Part shown: positions 27,958 to 37,709 of the stretch, one piece after another
Numbering within the stretch: position 1 is the first letter of the stretch
How the letters are laid out: each line of letters opens with the position of its first letter
Assembly (NCBI GenBank): GCA_948469315.1
Contig: CAOKLQ010000005.1
Span: 62,001-126,000 of the forward strand
Direction of reading: 5' to 3'
DNA: 64,000 bases
Source: an uncultured Clostridium sp.
GTDB taxonomy: Bacteria; Bacillota; Clostridia; TANB77; CAG-508
The notes under the pieces: generated by a model
Database searches by the model: none
Told to the model about the DNA's origin: nothing
What the model saw: the letters and a program-made list of their open reading frames with translations, nothing else
Program-made: the position numbers and the translations under genes

Positions 27958-29790
27958 TTATATTCCTTCAATATTTAACTCTTCTGTTCCTTTTAATACA
28001 AATGTTCCATTATTTATTATGCTTATTTCTTCTTTATCTGAAATTGCTATTATATCACCTAGTTCATAATAAGGTATTGTTACATCTGTATGACATCCAA
28101 AATATGCTTTGCTTTTGTCAGTTTTTCTTTGTGATGATATTTCGTTTTCTTTTGCTATTATTTCTTTTCCATCTGGATTATATACTTTTGTGTCTTCATC
28201 CATTGAATAACATGTATCTCCAAATGCGAAGTGTGGTCCTGTTTTTTCTGCTATTAATATGTCTAATTTATCGTTTATATTGTATTTGTTTCCCATTACA
28301 TATGCATGTGTATTTGTTCCTATAGCAAATTCTCCCATTGGCAGAGTTTTATTATCATATAATAAGTGTTCATTTATGTATTCTTGATTTTCTTTTTCAC
28401 TTGCAAAATTTTTACATGTGCATTTTTCTATCATTCCATCTTTTATTTCTATTAGTAAATCTATAAATTTCCATCCATGTAAATAAATTTCAGATACATT
28501 TAATGTTCCATTTGTTCCTTTTAATTTTGGAGAGGTAAATACTTCTCCTACTGGTACATTTACATCTGCTAGGCAGTTTTCAAATAGAGTTTGTGTTTTA
28601 GGATCTTCTAGGTTTGCAAGTGCAACTGTTAAATTTGTCTTGTTTCCATTTCTCCCAGTTATTTTAACATATTTTGCTGTATCTAATACATCTATCATTT
28701 TTTGATGTATTTCTTGATATTTGTTGTTATCAAGTGTATTTATTTTTATTGTTTCATTAAAAATTTCTTCAAAATCTTTACCTATTTCTGGACATGGATA
28801 TGAAATTATTGTAAAAGATGTATTTTTTCTTATATATTCTTCATATAAAATACTAAATTCAGTATCAAATAGACTAGAAAGCTCAGCTTTCTTTTTATCT
28901 TTTTCAAATACCTCTTCACCATTTTTAGGGATAAATCTATCTTCACCAAAAGTTTCAATAAATATAGGTCCTGCATATTTTTCATAAGTTTGCTTATTTT
29001 TTATAAGCTCTTTTTTGAAAACTCCAAGGTAAGTGTCTACATACTCTTTTGTTTGATAGAAATTGTAGTCATATCTATGGTTGTATGATATTTGTTTATC
29101 AAATTTATTTCCTCCTAATCTAAGTACTATTTTTAGTTTACCTTCTAGTAGAGTACATATTTGTTTTGCTAGTTTTTCAAAACCAATTGGATAATTAAGA
29201 ATTGCATATTCTTTTTTTGCTATATCAACTTTAGAATGTTCTAATCCTCTTAAAAAAGAATCTATTACACAATTTGCCATTGATATAAGAGTATCTGGAC
29301 TTACTTTATTAAAGTAGTCTACTATTTTTATTTGATTATTAGTTATATTTTCTCCATAATAATATAAATAGTTATATGTATTTAAATCTGAATTAAATAC
29401 TATATCATAAAGAGGATTATCTACTTTTGTAGTATTTGAAATGATCCTATTTATTGGAAATTCTACATTGTTATAAAATTTTAACATAATATCTTTTAAA
29501 AAATTTGGATTTGAATCTAAACAATGTATCACTTCATCTATAAATTCTAAATAACGATTAACATATTCATCTTTACGACAAAAGTGGAAATAAAAAGATA
29601 ATATATCATAACTAAGTAAATTATATAATTTTTCTTCTTCAGTATCTCTTTTTTTCAAAATAGGACTATTATAAAAAGATTTAAATTTTTTATCTAAATC
29701 TTGCAACTCTTGCAATGATAATTCCTTTAGATTTATTTTATATACTTGTATGTAGAAATCTTTTACTTCTTTAATAAAATTTTTAATCAT
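27958..29790 (-). CDS. M29-type aminopeptidase family protein
   Basis: 610 residues. The C-terminal half resembles M29 aminopeptidases, metal-dependent cytoplasmic exopeptidases: ADVNVPVGEVFTSPKLKGTN carries a conserved metal-ligand Glu, LPMGEFAIGTNTHA another, and EKTGPHFAFGDTCYS the active-site His/Asp stretch. The N-terminal 200 residues are a helical extension not found in the short family members of about 400 residues. The ATG follows AGGAGG. It stands alone between the cas operon promoter region and the ferredoxin gene. Confidence 0.8.
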   Translation of the reverse strand: MIKNFIKEVKDFYIQVYKINLKELSLQELQDLDKKFKSFYNSPILKKRDTEEEKLYNLLSYDILSFYFHFCRKDEYVNRYLEFIDEVIHCLDSNPNFLKDIMLKFYNNVEFPINRIISNTTKVDNPLYDIVFNSDLNTYNYLYYYGENITNNQIKIVDYFNKVSPDTLISMANCVIDSFLRGLEHSKVDIAKKEYAILNYPIGFEKLAKQICTLLEGKLKIVLRLGGNKFDKQISYNHRYDYNFYQTKEYVDTYLGVFKKELIKNKQTYEKYAGPIFIETFGEDRFIPKNGEEVFEKDKKKAELSSLFDTEFSILYEEYIRKNTSFTIISYPCPEIGKDFEEIFNETIKINTLDNNKYQEIHQKMIDVLDTAKYVKITGRNGNKTNLTVALANLEDPKTQTLFENCLADVNVPVGEVFTSPKLKGTNGTLNVSEIYLHGWKFIDLLIEIKDGMIEKCTCKNFASEKENQEYINEHLLYDNKTLPMGEFAIGTNTHAYVMGNKYNINDKLDILIAEKTGPHFAFGDTCYSMDEDTKVYNPDGKEIIAKENEISSQRKTDKSKAYFGCHTDVTIPYYELGDIIAISDKEEISIINNGTFVLKGTEELNIEGI

Positions 29791-29871
29791 ATTATTCCTC
29801 CTTATAAATTTCTCATTTGAAATTTATAAAAGATTATATCATTGTAATATGTAGATTTCAAGTAGATTAAA

Positions 29872-29967
29872 AGACGAAAAATTTTAATTTTTCGCCTATA
29901 TCTTATTAATATTTCTAACCCGTCCCTAAATCCGACAAGGTGTCGCTTTGGGGACTGTCCCTTTTAG
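29872..29967. terminator. Two hairpins downstream of ferredoxin, one of the GTCCCC family
   Basis: GGCGAAAAATT pairs with AATTTTTCGTC at 29872-29897 (minus strand), and 29917-29967 is a second copy of the GTCCCC hairpin family seen at 4518-4560, with the same flanks. Together they close the leftward operon that ends with ferredoxin. Confidence 0.6.
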
Positions 29968-29970
29968 TTC

Positions 29971-30141
29971 TTAGTTTTCTTCTGGTGCTTCAACTGGACA
30001 AACCCCTTGGCATGTTCCGCATGATATACATGAGTTTTCGTCTATTATGTATTTATCTTCACCTTCTGTTATACATGCTACTGGACATTCATTCGCGCAC
30101 GCTCCACATTTTATGCATTTGTCTGTTATTTTGTATGCCAT
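29971..30141 (-). CDS. 2[4Fe-4S] ferredoxin
   Basis: 56 residues: CIKCGACANECP and CISCGTCQGVCP are the two cluster-binding motifs of clostridial ferredoxin. It is a cytoplasmic low-potential electron carrier. The ATG follows AGGAGG. An intergenic repeat separates it from the PSP1-domain gene. Confidence 0.96.
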   Translation of the reverse strand: MAYKITDKCIKCGACANECPVACITEGEDKYIIDENSCISCGTCQGVCPVEAPEEN

Positions 30142-30159
30142 TTTTTATTCCTCCTTTTT

Positions 30160-30315
30160 TCTAAGGACAGGGGATACACCTTTTTCTAATGTTATTCCTC
30201 TGCTAGTAAAGTATGTCCCACTCCCCATATATTTTATTGATGTCATAATATATTTATGTAATTTTTGTATAAATGGGTCGAGATGGCCTTAGACCCCTAC
30301 ATTATTTGACATTGA
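30160..30315. repeat. Intergenic repeat, copy 2 (partner at 7020-7195)
   Basis: Shares ordered blocks with the element between clpC and mcsB (ACACCTTTTT, TATGTCCC, CCCATAT, ATATTTATGTAAT, GGGTCGA, CCTACA). The right end belongs to the CCTACATT hairpin family. Both copies lie just upstream of a minus-strand ribosome binding site (clpC, ferredoxin). Confidence 0.65.
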
Positions 30316-30322
30316 TTGTTTT

Positions 30323-31225
30323 TTATTCATTGTCTTCTTGTTTGCTTAGTTTTTCCATTTCTTGTAGTTCTTTTAGATTTTGTCTTTCTTCTTCGTCTAG
30401 TTGCTCTTTTTCTATGTTTTTTATTATTTTTACTTCTTCTGCTTTGTATTTTTTGTAGTAGTAGCCTTCTTTATCTTTAAATTTTACTCTTACTACTTCT
30501 TTTAGTGTTTCTATTCCATCTACTGTTCCTTCTCCTTCCTCAGTTTTTACTATTGCTCCTACTTTTGGAAGTTTTGATAGTTTTTCTTCATATGCTTCTT
30601 GTTCATATCTTAGGCAACACATAAGTCTTCCACAATTTCCTGATATTTTTGATGGATTTAATGAAAGATTTTGTTCTTTTGCCATTTTTATTGATACCGC
30701 ATCAAATTTATTTAAAAATGAACAACAACATAGTTCTCTTCCGCATACTCCATTCCCACCTATTCTTCGAACTTCGTCTCTTACTCCTATTTGTCTTAAT
30801 TCTATTCTAGTTTTGAATATTGAAGCTAGGTCTTTTACTAGTTCTCTAAAGTCTATTCTTCCATTTGCTGTGAAATAAAATATTACTTTGCTATCATCAA
30901 ATTTATATTCTACATCTGTTAAATTCATGTCTAATTTGTGCTCTTTTATTTTTTCTATAGCAATTTTAAATGCTTCTTTTTCTTTTTTCTTTTTTTCTTC
31001 GTAATGTTTCATATCTCTTCTTGTTGCTCTTCTTATAACTTTTCTTAGTGGTGTTATTACTCTTTCATCTGGTATTTGTTTGTTTGCTATTTCAACTTGT
31101 GCATATTCTGGTCCAGACGTTGTATCTACTATTGCAAAGTCTTTTGACTCAAGTTTTATATCTCCCGGATCAAAAAAGTATATTTTGCCAGGTTTTTTAA
31201 ATCTAATTCCTACTATTGTTTTCAA
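30323..31225 (-). CDS. PSP1-domain protein, YaaT family
   Basis: 300 residues. The PSP1 core (about 60-200) contains RIGGNGVCGRELCCCSFL and SGNCGRLMCCLRYEQEAYEE, the cysteine-rich signature of YaaT/RicT, part of the Fe-S-containing Y-complex affecting RNA processing, competence and sporulation. The C-terminal 50 residues are a charged helix. The TTG start overlaps the holB stop codon (TTGA), so translation is coupled; lepB-holB-yaaT order is common in Firmicutes. Confidence 0.92.
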   Translation of the reverse strand: MKTIVGIRFKKPGKIYFFDPGDIKLESKDFAIVDTTSGPEYAQVEIANKQIPDERVITPLRKVIRRATRRDMKHYEEKKKKEKEAFKIAIEKIKEHKLDMNLTDVEYKFDDSKVIFYFTANGRIDFRELVKDLASIFKTRIELRQIGVRDEVRRIGGNGVCGRELCCCSFLNKFDAVSIKMAKEQNLSLNPSKISGNCGRLMCCLRYEQEAYEEKLSKLPKVGAIVKTEEGEGTVDGIETLKEVVRVKFKDKEGYYYKKYKAEEVKIIKNIEKEQLDEEERQNLKELQEMEKLSKQEDNE

Positions 31226-32132
31226 TTATTAAATTCCTCCCAAATATTCATTAATAAATTGTCTATACTCATATCATAATTGCTATTGAAATTTAGTCTT
31301 TTTTTGGTATCTTCTACTATTTTTATGGCATTTAGATAAGACTTTGCATTATAATACTCTTCTTTTGCTTTTTCTAGGAAATATACATTAATATATTCTA
31401 ATATTTCATTTATATTTTCTTTTTGTTTATATAAGTTTGTAGAACTATTTAGAATTTCTATCATTCCTTGGTTTTGTATATTTTCTAGTATTAGATTTAT
31501 TTCATTATATATTTGCATTTTTTCTTTTATTTTTATTGCTTTTCCTATACTGCCTTCAAACATTTTTAGCATTGTATCAGTTATATTTTTAAATTCTAAA
31601 TTTTGCTGCAAATATGTTTTTAATTCTTCATCATTAATTGCTCCGAAATGCAATTTTCATACATCTTGACCTAATTGTATTTATAATGTTACTTTCATTT
31701 GATGTTATTAATATTATTGTTATATACTGGGGTGGTTCTTCTAGTGTTTTTAATAAACAGTTTTGTGCTTCTTTGGTCATGGTATCACTATTATCTATTA
31801 TATATATTTTCTTATTTGAAATAATAGGCTTTTCATATATTTTTTCTTGCATTTTTCTTATTTGCTCAATTTTTATTTTTCCGCTCATCTTGTATTATGT
31901 TAAAATCCGGATTGTTATTGTTTTCAAATTCTATACATGATTTACATTTATTACATGATTTTTCGTTTTCTTGCAGACATAATATCATTTTTGCAAATTC
32001 TTTTGCAAATAGTTTTTTTCCAATTCCTTGTGGCCCTGAAAATATGTAGCTGTGAAGTATGTTTTTTGTTTTTACTGCGTTTGTTAGTATGTTTTTTGCG
32101 TTCTTATTGCCTATTATTTTTTCAAATGACAT
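31222..32132 (-). CDS. holB: DNA polymerase III delta' subunit (read with two +1 shifts at CGG)
   Basis: Clamp-loader subunit, essential for replication. Three successive frames each hold part of it: residues up to FNIIQDE (Walker-like SGPQGIGKKLFAKEFA and a CNKCKSC zinc motif), a middle part with IKIEQIRKMQEK and KTLEEPP, and the C-terminal part from GAINDEEL. Skipping C 31883 in CGG 31883-31881 gives QDEGKIKIEQIR; skipping C 31645 in CGG 31645-31643 gives RCMKIAFGAINDEEL. Length 911 bases is 303 codons plus two bases. The result is 302 residues, normal for the family. Lies between lepB and the YaaT-like gene. Confidence 0.92.
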
Positions 32133-32166
32133 TGTTTCTCCTTTTTGATTTATGTTTGTTTATATT

Positions 32167-32808
32167 TTATTTATCAATTTTTCCAAATACATTTAATGGC
32201 CATATTCTTATTTTTACTTTTCCCTCTATTTTGTCTAGTGGTATACAGCCAAACCTTCTGCAGTCTGTGCTTTGTGATCTGTTGTCTCCCATTGCAAATA
32301 CGTAACCTTCTGGTACTGTAAAGTTAGTTAGTTGTCCTCCTAAGGAATCTGTTACAACTCCTGGTTGCAAGTATTTTTCTTCTTGCTTTTGTCCGTTTAT
32401 ATACACTCCCCCATCTTTTATTTCTACATGATCTCCTGGAAGTGCTATTACTCTTTTTATGTAGCTCATTTTTCCTATTTCTAGGAATTTATATATGAAG
32501 TTTCCAAACCATCCTCTGTCTTCGTTTTCATATACTGCAACTGGATTTTGTGAATCGTACTCATTTTGCGTTATAAGACTTTTACTTGGGGCTTCAAATG
32601 TTATTATATCTCCTTTTTGTGGCATTTTCTTTAATGTTCTTCCTACTCTGCTTAATATTAATCTTTGATTTTCTTTTAGTGTTGGATACATTGAAGGTTG
32701 TTTTACTATTGTTGGTGTTCCTAGAAAATATCTTACAAGTAATGCTAGTACTACTGCTATTATTATGCAATATACCCATTCTAATATGTCTTTTGTTTTT
32801 TCGCTCAT
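32167..32808 (-). CDS. lepB: Signal peptidase I
   Basis: 213 residues with one N-terminal membrane segment (about 10-30). QPSMYPTLKENQRL holds the catalytic Ser, YIKRVIALPGDHVEI the catalytic Lys, and GDNRSQSTDCRRFGCIP is the C-terminal conserved box. It removes signal peptides on the outer face of the membrane. SD AGGAG precedes the ATG. Confidence 0.96.
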   Translation of the reverse strand: MSEKTKDILEWVYCIIIAVVLALLVRYFLGTPTIVKQPSMYPTLKENQRLILSRVGRTLKKMPQKGDIITFEAPSKSLITQNEYDSQNPVAVYENEDRGWFGNFIYKFLEIGKMSYIKRVIALPGDHVEIKDGGVYINGQKQEEKYLQPGVVTDSLGGQLTNFTVPEGYVFAMGDNRSQSTDCRRFGCIPLDKIEGKVKIRIWPLNVFGKIDK

Positions 32809-32879
32809 TTTAATTTTCTCCTATCTGTTTATTTTATATTAATGGTTTATATTATACCTCATATGTTTTTATATTGCAA

Positions 32880-34328
32880 TTAATTTTTTTCTTCCTTTGT
32901 TGGAACTCTTATTACTACTTCTGTTCCTTGTCCATACTGGCTTTTTATGTCTATTGTTCCATTGTTTCTGTCTAGTATTTCTTTTGCAATTGATAGTCCT
33001 AGTCCTGTTCCTCCCATTTGTCTGGTTCTGGCTTTGTCTACTCTGTAGAATCTGTCAAATATACGTGTTAAGTCTTCTTGTGGTATCCCTATTCCTGTGT
33101 CAATTATTTTTATGTATGCATCATTGTATACAAATCCTACATATATTTTTATGTTCCCATTTTCGTTTGTGTATTTTATACTGTTTGTTAAAATGTTTAT
33201 TATTACTCTTTCTATTCCATCTTTTTCTGCATATACTGTTGGTACATTTGCTGTTACAAAACATTCTACTTTTAGTTTCTTTTTGTCTATTTCTATTTGC
33301 AGCTTTTCTTGGCATTTTTTTGTTAGATCTCCTAAGTCGAATTCCTCTTTTTTTGCAATTGTTTGTCCTTTATCAAATCTGGAAAGTGATAGAAGATCTG
33401 TTACAAGTTTTGCCATTCTTCTTGCTTCTGTTCCTATAACTCCTAAGAACTTTGTTTGCATTTCTTTGTCATATTCACTTTCTGATAAAGTATCTGCATA
33501 GCCCATTATTGAAGTTATTGGTGTTTTTAGCTCATGTGATACATCTGCTATAAATTCTTTTCTCATGTTATCTAGTTTTACATGTTCTGTTATGTCTTGA
33601 ATTACTGCTATTATTCCTGCTGGTCTGTCATTTTCATCTTTAAATGGTGCAAAAAGTAGTTTCATGTATTTGTCCTTTACTTGTATTTGCTCTACTGATG
33701 ATGTCCACTTTTCTAAGTATATTATTTTTTCCATATTTATTTCTTTATCATATTTTGAAAAGATTTTATCAAATGTGTCGTCTTCTGGCATTATTATTAG
33801 ATTTCTTGTTGCTGCTGGGTTTATTAATATTATTCTTCCTTCCATGTTAAATGCTATCATTCCATCTGACATATGAAGTAGTATTGTTTCCATTTGTCTT
33901 TTTTGCCTTGTTACTTCATTTAAGTTTTGCTTAAGTTCTGCTGTCATTATACCAAATGCATTTACAAGTTCATCTATATCATTTTTTCTTTTCTTCTTTT
34001 TGTTATTTGTTGGAACTAACTCTACACTTTCTCCATTTGCTATTTTTTCTGCACTTTTTACTAATCTTTTCATAGGTAGAACTATAGATCTTGAAATAAA
34101 TATTCCTGTTAATATACATATTGATCCAAATCCTACTAATGCACATATTGTAATTTTTTGAAGTATTTGAATTTTATTAGTTGTTATTTCATAAATTGTA
34201 GTTCCTACATCTGTGTTTGCTAATATTTCATTAAATGTTCTTGTATAATATATATCTAATCCAGAAATTAAAATTAGACCTATTATAAAGAAAATTAGTA
34301 TTATTTTTATTTGAGTTCCTCTAAACAT
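32880..34328 (-). CDS. Membrane sensor histidine kinase, PhoR/WalK-like
   Basis: 482 residues: a short extracellular loop between two membrane segments (about 8-28 and 58-78), HAMP (80-135), PAS (150-245), HisKA with ADVSHELKTPITSIMGYAD, and ATPase with N box NILTNSIKYT, DTGIGIPQED and GTGLGLSIAKE. It pairs with the response regulator directly upstream. The extracellular domain is very small, so stimuli may be sensed in the membrane or by PAS. Confidence 0.93.
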   Translation of the reverse strand: MFRGTQIKIILIFFIIGLILISGLDIYYTRTFNEILANTDVGTTIYEITTNKIQILQKITICALVGFGSICILTGIFISRSIVLPMKRLVKSAEKIANGESVELVPTNNKKKKRKNDIDELVNAFGIMTAELKQNLNEVTRQKRQMETILLHMSDGMIAFNMEGRIILINPAATRNLIIMPEDDTFDKIFSKYDKEINMEKIIYLEKWTSSVEQIQVKDKYMKLLFAPFKDENDRPAGIIAVIQDITEHVKLDNMRKEFIADVSHELKTPITSIMGYADTLSESEYDKEMQTKFLGVIGTEARRMAKLVTDLLSLSRFDKGQTIAKKEEFDLGDLTKKCQEKLQIEIDKKKLKVECFVTANVPTVYAEKDGIERVIINILTNSIKYTNENGNIKIYVGFVYNDAYIKIIDTGIGIPQEDLTRIFDRFYRVDKARTRQMGGTGLGLSIAKEILDRNNGTIDIKSQYGQGTEVVIRVPTKEEKN

Positions 34329-34351
34329 TTTTTCTCCTTAATTTTCTATAA

Positions 34352-34482
34352 GTTAAGAAATAATTAATCTAAAATTTTTTCAAAGCTCCCCATTCTAGTA
34401 ATTCTAACAAAATTAAAAATTTTGAGAATTACTGAAAGGTCCCCACTTGCTTCTTAAAATTTAATCTTAATCATTTCTTAAC
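34352..34482. repeat. Long imperfect hairpin inside the two-component operon
   Basis: Arms begin GTTAAGAAAT and end ATTTCTTAAC; inner pairs include AGTAATTCT with AGAATTACT and a bubble containing CTCCCC and GGTCCCC. It lies between the response regulator and kinase genes. It resembles the hairpins at 47653, 59251 and 62710 in design. It may be a nonautonomous element or a structured RNA. Confidence 0.6.
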
Positions 34483-34524
34483 TTTTTTATTTATATAAAG
34501 CAATATTATATTTCTTTATAATAT

Positions 34525-34553
34525 AAAAAAGGGTTCGGAGCCCGAACCTTTTT
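34525..34553 (-). terminator. Terminator overlapping the response regulator stop
   Basis: GGTTCGG and CCGAACC flanked by A and T runs form a strong hairpin; the kinase gene downstream may therefore be partly uncoupled from the regulator. Confidence 0.7.
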
Positions 34554-35289
34554 AATAATCTGTTGCTATATAATAGCCTACTCCTCTTTTTGTAATTAAT
34601 ATTTTTGGATTTGATGTGTCTTTTTCTATTTTTTCTCTTATTCTTCTTACTGTAACATCTACTGTTCTTATATCTCCATAATATTCGTATCCCCATACTT
34701 TTTCTAGTAATAGCTCTCTTGTTACTACTTGTCCTGGTTGAGTTGCTAAGTATTTTAAAACTTCAAATTCTCTTAGTGTTAAATCTACTACTTTGTCATT
34801 AACTCTAACTTCAAATTTTTCAAAGTCTAAAGATAATGGTCCTATTTTTATTTTATTTCCACTTTTTTCATTTCCTTTAGTATCTATTATTTCACTAGAT
34901 GTTGCTTCAAACTTTCTTAAATTTGCTTTTATTCTTGCCATTAGTTCTCTTACACTAAATGGCTTTGTAATGTAATCGTCTGCTCCTAGTTCTAAGCCTA
35001 ATATTTTGTCTATTTCTTCATCTTTTGCTGTAAGCATAAGTATTGGCACATTTAGGCTTTGTTTTATTCTTTTACATACTGTTAGCCCATCCATTTTTGG
35101 AAGCATTATATCTAATAAAATTAGGTCTGGCTTTTTGTCTAATGCTAGATCTACTGCAGCTATACCATCATTTGCTTCTAATGTATCATAACCTTCTTTT
35201 TCTAAATTATATAATAAAATATCTACTATTGGCTTTTCATCGTCAACTACTAGAATTGTCTTCTTTTCTCTTTCTTGTAAATCTTCCAC
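34552..35289 (-). CDS. Response regulator, OmpR/PhoB family
   Basis: 245 residues. Receiver domain with VVDDEKPIVD (acidic pocket), LILLDIMLPKMDG (phospho-acceptor Asp) and the Lys in ITKPFSVREL; winged-helix DNA-binding domain with LREFEVLKYLATQPGQVV and TVDVTVRRIREKIE. It works with the kinase downstream; a PhoP or WalR role cannot be separated by sequence. A 60-base linker (EATSSEIIDTKGNEKSG) is longer than usual. Confidence 0.94.
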   Translation of the reverse strand: MEDLQEREKKTILVVDDEKPIVDILLYNLEKEGYDTLEANDGIAAVDLALDKKPDLILLDIMLPKMDGLTVCKRIKQSLNVPILMLTAKDEEIDKILGLELGADDYITKPFSVRELMARIKANLRKFEATSSEIIDTKGNEKSGNKIKIGPLSLDFEKFEVRVNDKVVDLTLREFEVLKYLATQPGQVVTRELLLEKVWGYEYYGDIRTVDVTVRRIREKIEKDTSNPKILITKRGVGYYIATDY

Positions 35290-35379
35290 AAAGATTCCAC
35301 CTTTCTTTGATATTTATATCTTTTATATCACAAACATTTAAAATGTACAAGAGTAAAAATCATTTTTTTGTTATAATTT

Positions 35380-36288
35380 TTACAAATTTCCTGCACCTAT
35401 TATTCCTGCATCATTTAAAAATTTTGCTGTAGTTATATTTAGTTTTTCTCTTTTGTTTAAAAGCATATTTTCGTTTTGAATTTTTTGTTTTACTTTTTCT
35501 AGTAATATGTCTTTGTAGTGTGCAAAACTTCCTCCTATTACTATTATTTGTGGTTCAAATATGTTTATTAGGTTTGATATTCCTATTGCTACATCTTTAG
35601 TATACTCATCTATTATTTGTTGTACTTTTTGATTTTTACTTTTTTGTATTGCGGGCATAATTTTGCTACTTATTGCTGTTTGATTTAGGTTTAGTTCTTT
35701 TTTTATTTTTGCTTTAAATCTTTTCATTGAACCATATATATCAAAACATCCATTTTTGCCACAATTACATTTTTCTCCATCCTTATTTATTGTCATATGT
35801 CCTATTTCAAATCCACTGCATATTTGTGGCTCTAACATTTTTCCACCTAAAAATACAGCTCCTCCTACTCCTGTTCCTAAACATATGAAAATTGCGTCTT
35901 CATATGTATTCATGTTTCCATATAGTTTTTCAGCAATAGCTGCACATTTGCCATCATTTTTAATTATTATTTGTGTGTCTTTATAATATTTTTTTAATTC
36001 ATTAAATAAATCAAACTTTTTTATATTTAAATTTACTACATTTGTTATTATTTTTTCATCTATAACTGTTCCTGGAGTTGCTATTCCTATTTTTTGTATA
36101 TCTTTTATTTGCAATTTATTTTTTTCTAGAATTTTGCTTATAATATCTACAATATTTTTTACTATAAATTCTTCTATATTTTCCTTATTTTTGCTTATTA
36201 TTTCTATTTCTTTTTTATCAATTATTTTTTCTTGTTTAACTAAACCAATTCCTATATGACTTCCGCCTATATCTATTCCTATATTCAT
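35380..36288 (-). CDS. ROK-family sugar kinase
   Basis: 302 residues. MNIGIDIGGSHIGIGLV is the ATP phosphate-binding strand, LGTGVGGAVFLGGK the second, EIGHMTI and CNCGKNGCFDIYGS the zinc-binding and sugar-contact motifs typical of ROK glucokinases. The most likely reaction is phosphorylation of glucose or a related hexose; the substrate is inferred. It lies between the pilus cluster and the two-component system. Confidence 0.9.
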   Translation of the reverse strand: MNIGIDIGGSHIGIGLVKQEKIIDKKEIEIISKNKENIEEFIVKNIVDIISKILEKNKLQIKDIQKIGIATPGTVIDEKIITNVVNLNIKKFDLFNELKKYYKDTQIIIKNDGKCAAIAEKLYGNMNTYEDAIFICLGTGVGGAVFLGGKMLEPQICSGFEIGHMTINKDGEKCNCGKNGCFDIYGSMKRFKAKIKKELNLNQTAISSKIMPAIQKSKNQKVQQIIDEYTKDVAIGISNLINIFEPQIIVIGGSFAHYKDILLEKVKQKIQNENMLLNKREKLNITTAKFLNDAGIIGAGNL

Positions 36289-36339
36289 AGTTTTCTCCTT
36301 TTTGCTTTATTATTACTATTCATTCTTAACTAATACACC

Positions 36340-37695
36340 TTACACTCCCGCTGCATCAAATAAGAATGTACCCATATAAACTTGAAGTGCTGGAACTAAG
36401 ATTACTACTACGAAGAATATTAGTACTACTCCTACTAAACTGTTTATTATCTCTGGCATTATTGTCATTATTTTTTGCATTATTTGCTCTATGTCCATTT
36501 CCATATATTCTACTAACTTTTCCATCATCTCTGCTAGGTCTGATTGCATTCCTATTTTTAACATTTCTGTTATCATTGATGATGCTAAGCCTGATTTTTC
36601 AAATGGCTCTATCCATGATGCTCCCATTAGTATGTTGTTTATTGATGTTTCTATTATTGATAATAATACATAGTTTTGTACTACGTTTTTACTTACTTCT
36701 AGTGCTTCTTGTATTCTCATTCCATTGTTTAAGTTTAAAAGCATAGCTTTCATAAATCTTGAAAAGTCTATTGCAAAAAGTAGATTTCCAAATACTGGCA
36801 TTTTGTATTTGAATAGATGATAGTTATATTTTCCTTTTGGTGTATTTATATAATAAATTATTCCTGCTATTATTCCTACAATTATTGTTGTAGGTACAAA
36901 CCAATATTTAACAATTAAATCTACTACTTTCTTAAACCACAGTGTTGCAGCAGGAAGTGTTGCATTTGAACCTACTGATTTATATACCCCTTCAACTACT
37001 GGTACTCCATAGATCGTTCCTACTATTAATAATACAAATAACATTATTATTAATGCTACATTTGGAATTACCATTTTTCTTACTCTTCTGTTTAAATCAT
37101 CTGAATCTTCTAAATATTTTACAGCTTGCTCTAATGACTTTTCTAGTGAACCTGAAAGTTCTCCTACTTTTACCATGTTTATATATATATATGGAAATAC
37201 ATTTGAATAGTATTCCATTGTTGTATACATGTTTTCTCCCGCTTCTAATCCTGCTAAGATATCTTCTAATATTCCTTTAAATGTCCAATTTTCTGTACTT
37301 TGAATTATTGTACTAAGTGCATGTATATTATTAAAATTCGCTTTTTTTAGTAAGTAAAAGTTTTCTGTAAAAATAAGTAAATCTCTTGAAGTTACTTTTT
37401 GGCTTGTATTTAGTTTTAACATTATTTTTTCTTTTAATGTAAAACCTCTTATTTCTTGACGCATTATGCTTGCCGAATTTGCATTTTTCATTATTTGAGA
37501 GATGTCTGATACATTTCTTCTTTCTTTGTTTTTTTGTTTTCCTTTTAGTGTTATTCCTTTTATTGCCATAATGCTAATTGGCATTAAATTATTTCTTTTT
37601 AGCCTTTTTACAACTGCTTGTCTATTTACTTCTTCTATTCTATTTTTTACTACTAGGCCACTTTGTGTTACAGCCTTATATGCAAATACTGGCAT
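36340..37695 (-). CDS. pilC: Type IV pilus inner-membrane platform protein PilC
   Basis: 451 residues with two repeats of the GspF domain, each with hydrophobic segments near residues 205-240, 265-290 and 410-440. MPVFAYKAV at the N-terminus is typical. It anchors PilB/PilT and the growing pilus. Follows pilT by 14 bases. Confidence 0.94.
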   Translation of the reverse strand: MPVFAYKAVTQSGLVVKNRIEEVNRQAVVKRLKRNNLMPISIMAIKGITLKGKQKNKERRNVSDISQIMKNANSASIMRQEIRGFTLKEKIMLKLNTSQKVTSRDLLIFTENFYLLKKANFNNIHALSTIIQSTENWTFKGILEDILAGLEAGENMYTTMEYYSNVFPYIYINMVKVGELSGSLEKSLEQAVKYLEDSDDLNRRVRKMVIPNVALIIMLFVLLIVGTIYGVPVVEGVYKSVGSNATLPAATLWFKKVVDLIVKYWFVPTTIIVGIIAGIIYYINTPKGKYNYHLFKYKMPVFGNLLFAIDFSRFMKAMLLNLNNGMRIQEALEVSKNVVQNYVLLSIIETSINNILMGASWIEPFEKSGLASSMITEMLKIGMQSDLAEMMEKLVEYMEMDIEQIMQKIMTIMPEIINSLVGVVLIFFVVVILVPALQVYMGTFLFDAAGV

Positions 37696-37709
37696 ATAAG
37701 TTTTCCCCC

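Noticed and set aside
31634..31888. Separate small genes for the middle and last part of holB
   Set aside because: Together they make one normal HolB with two shifts; the internal ATGs have no ribosome binding sites and the parts lack independent function.
37471..37476. CGG strings inside pilC and many other genes as further recoding sites
   Set aside because: They span codon borders (for example TCG-GCA, TGC-GGA, AAC-GGA) and are never in frame.
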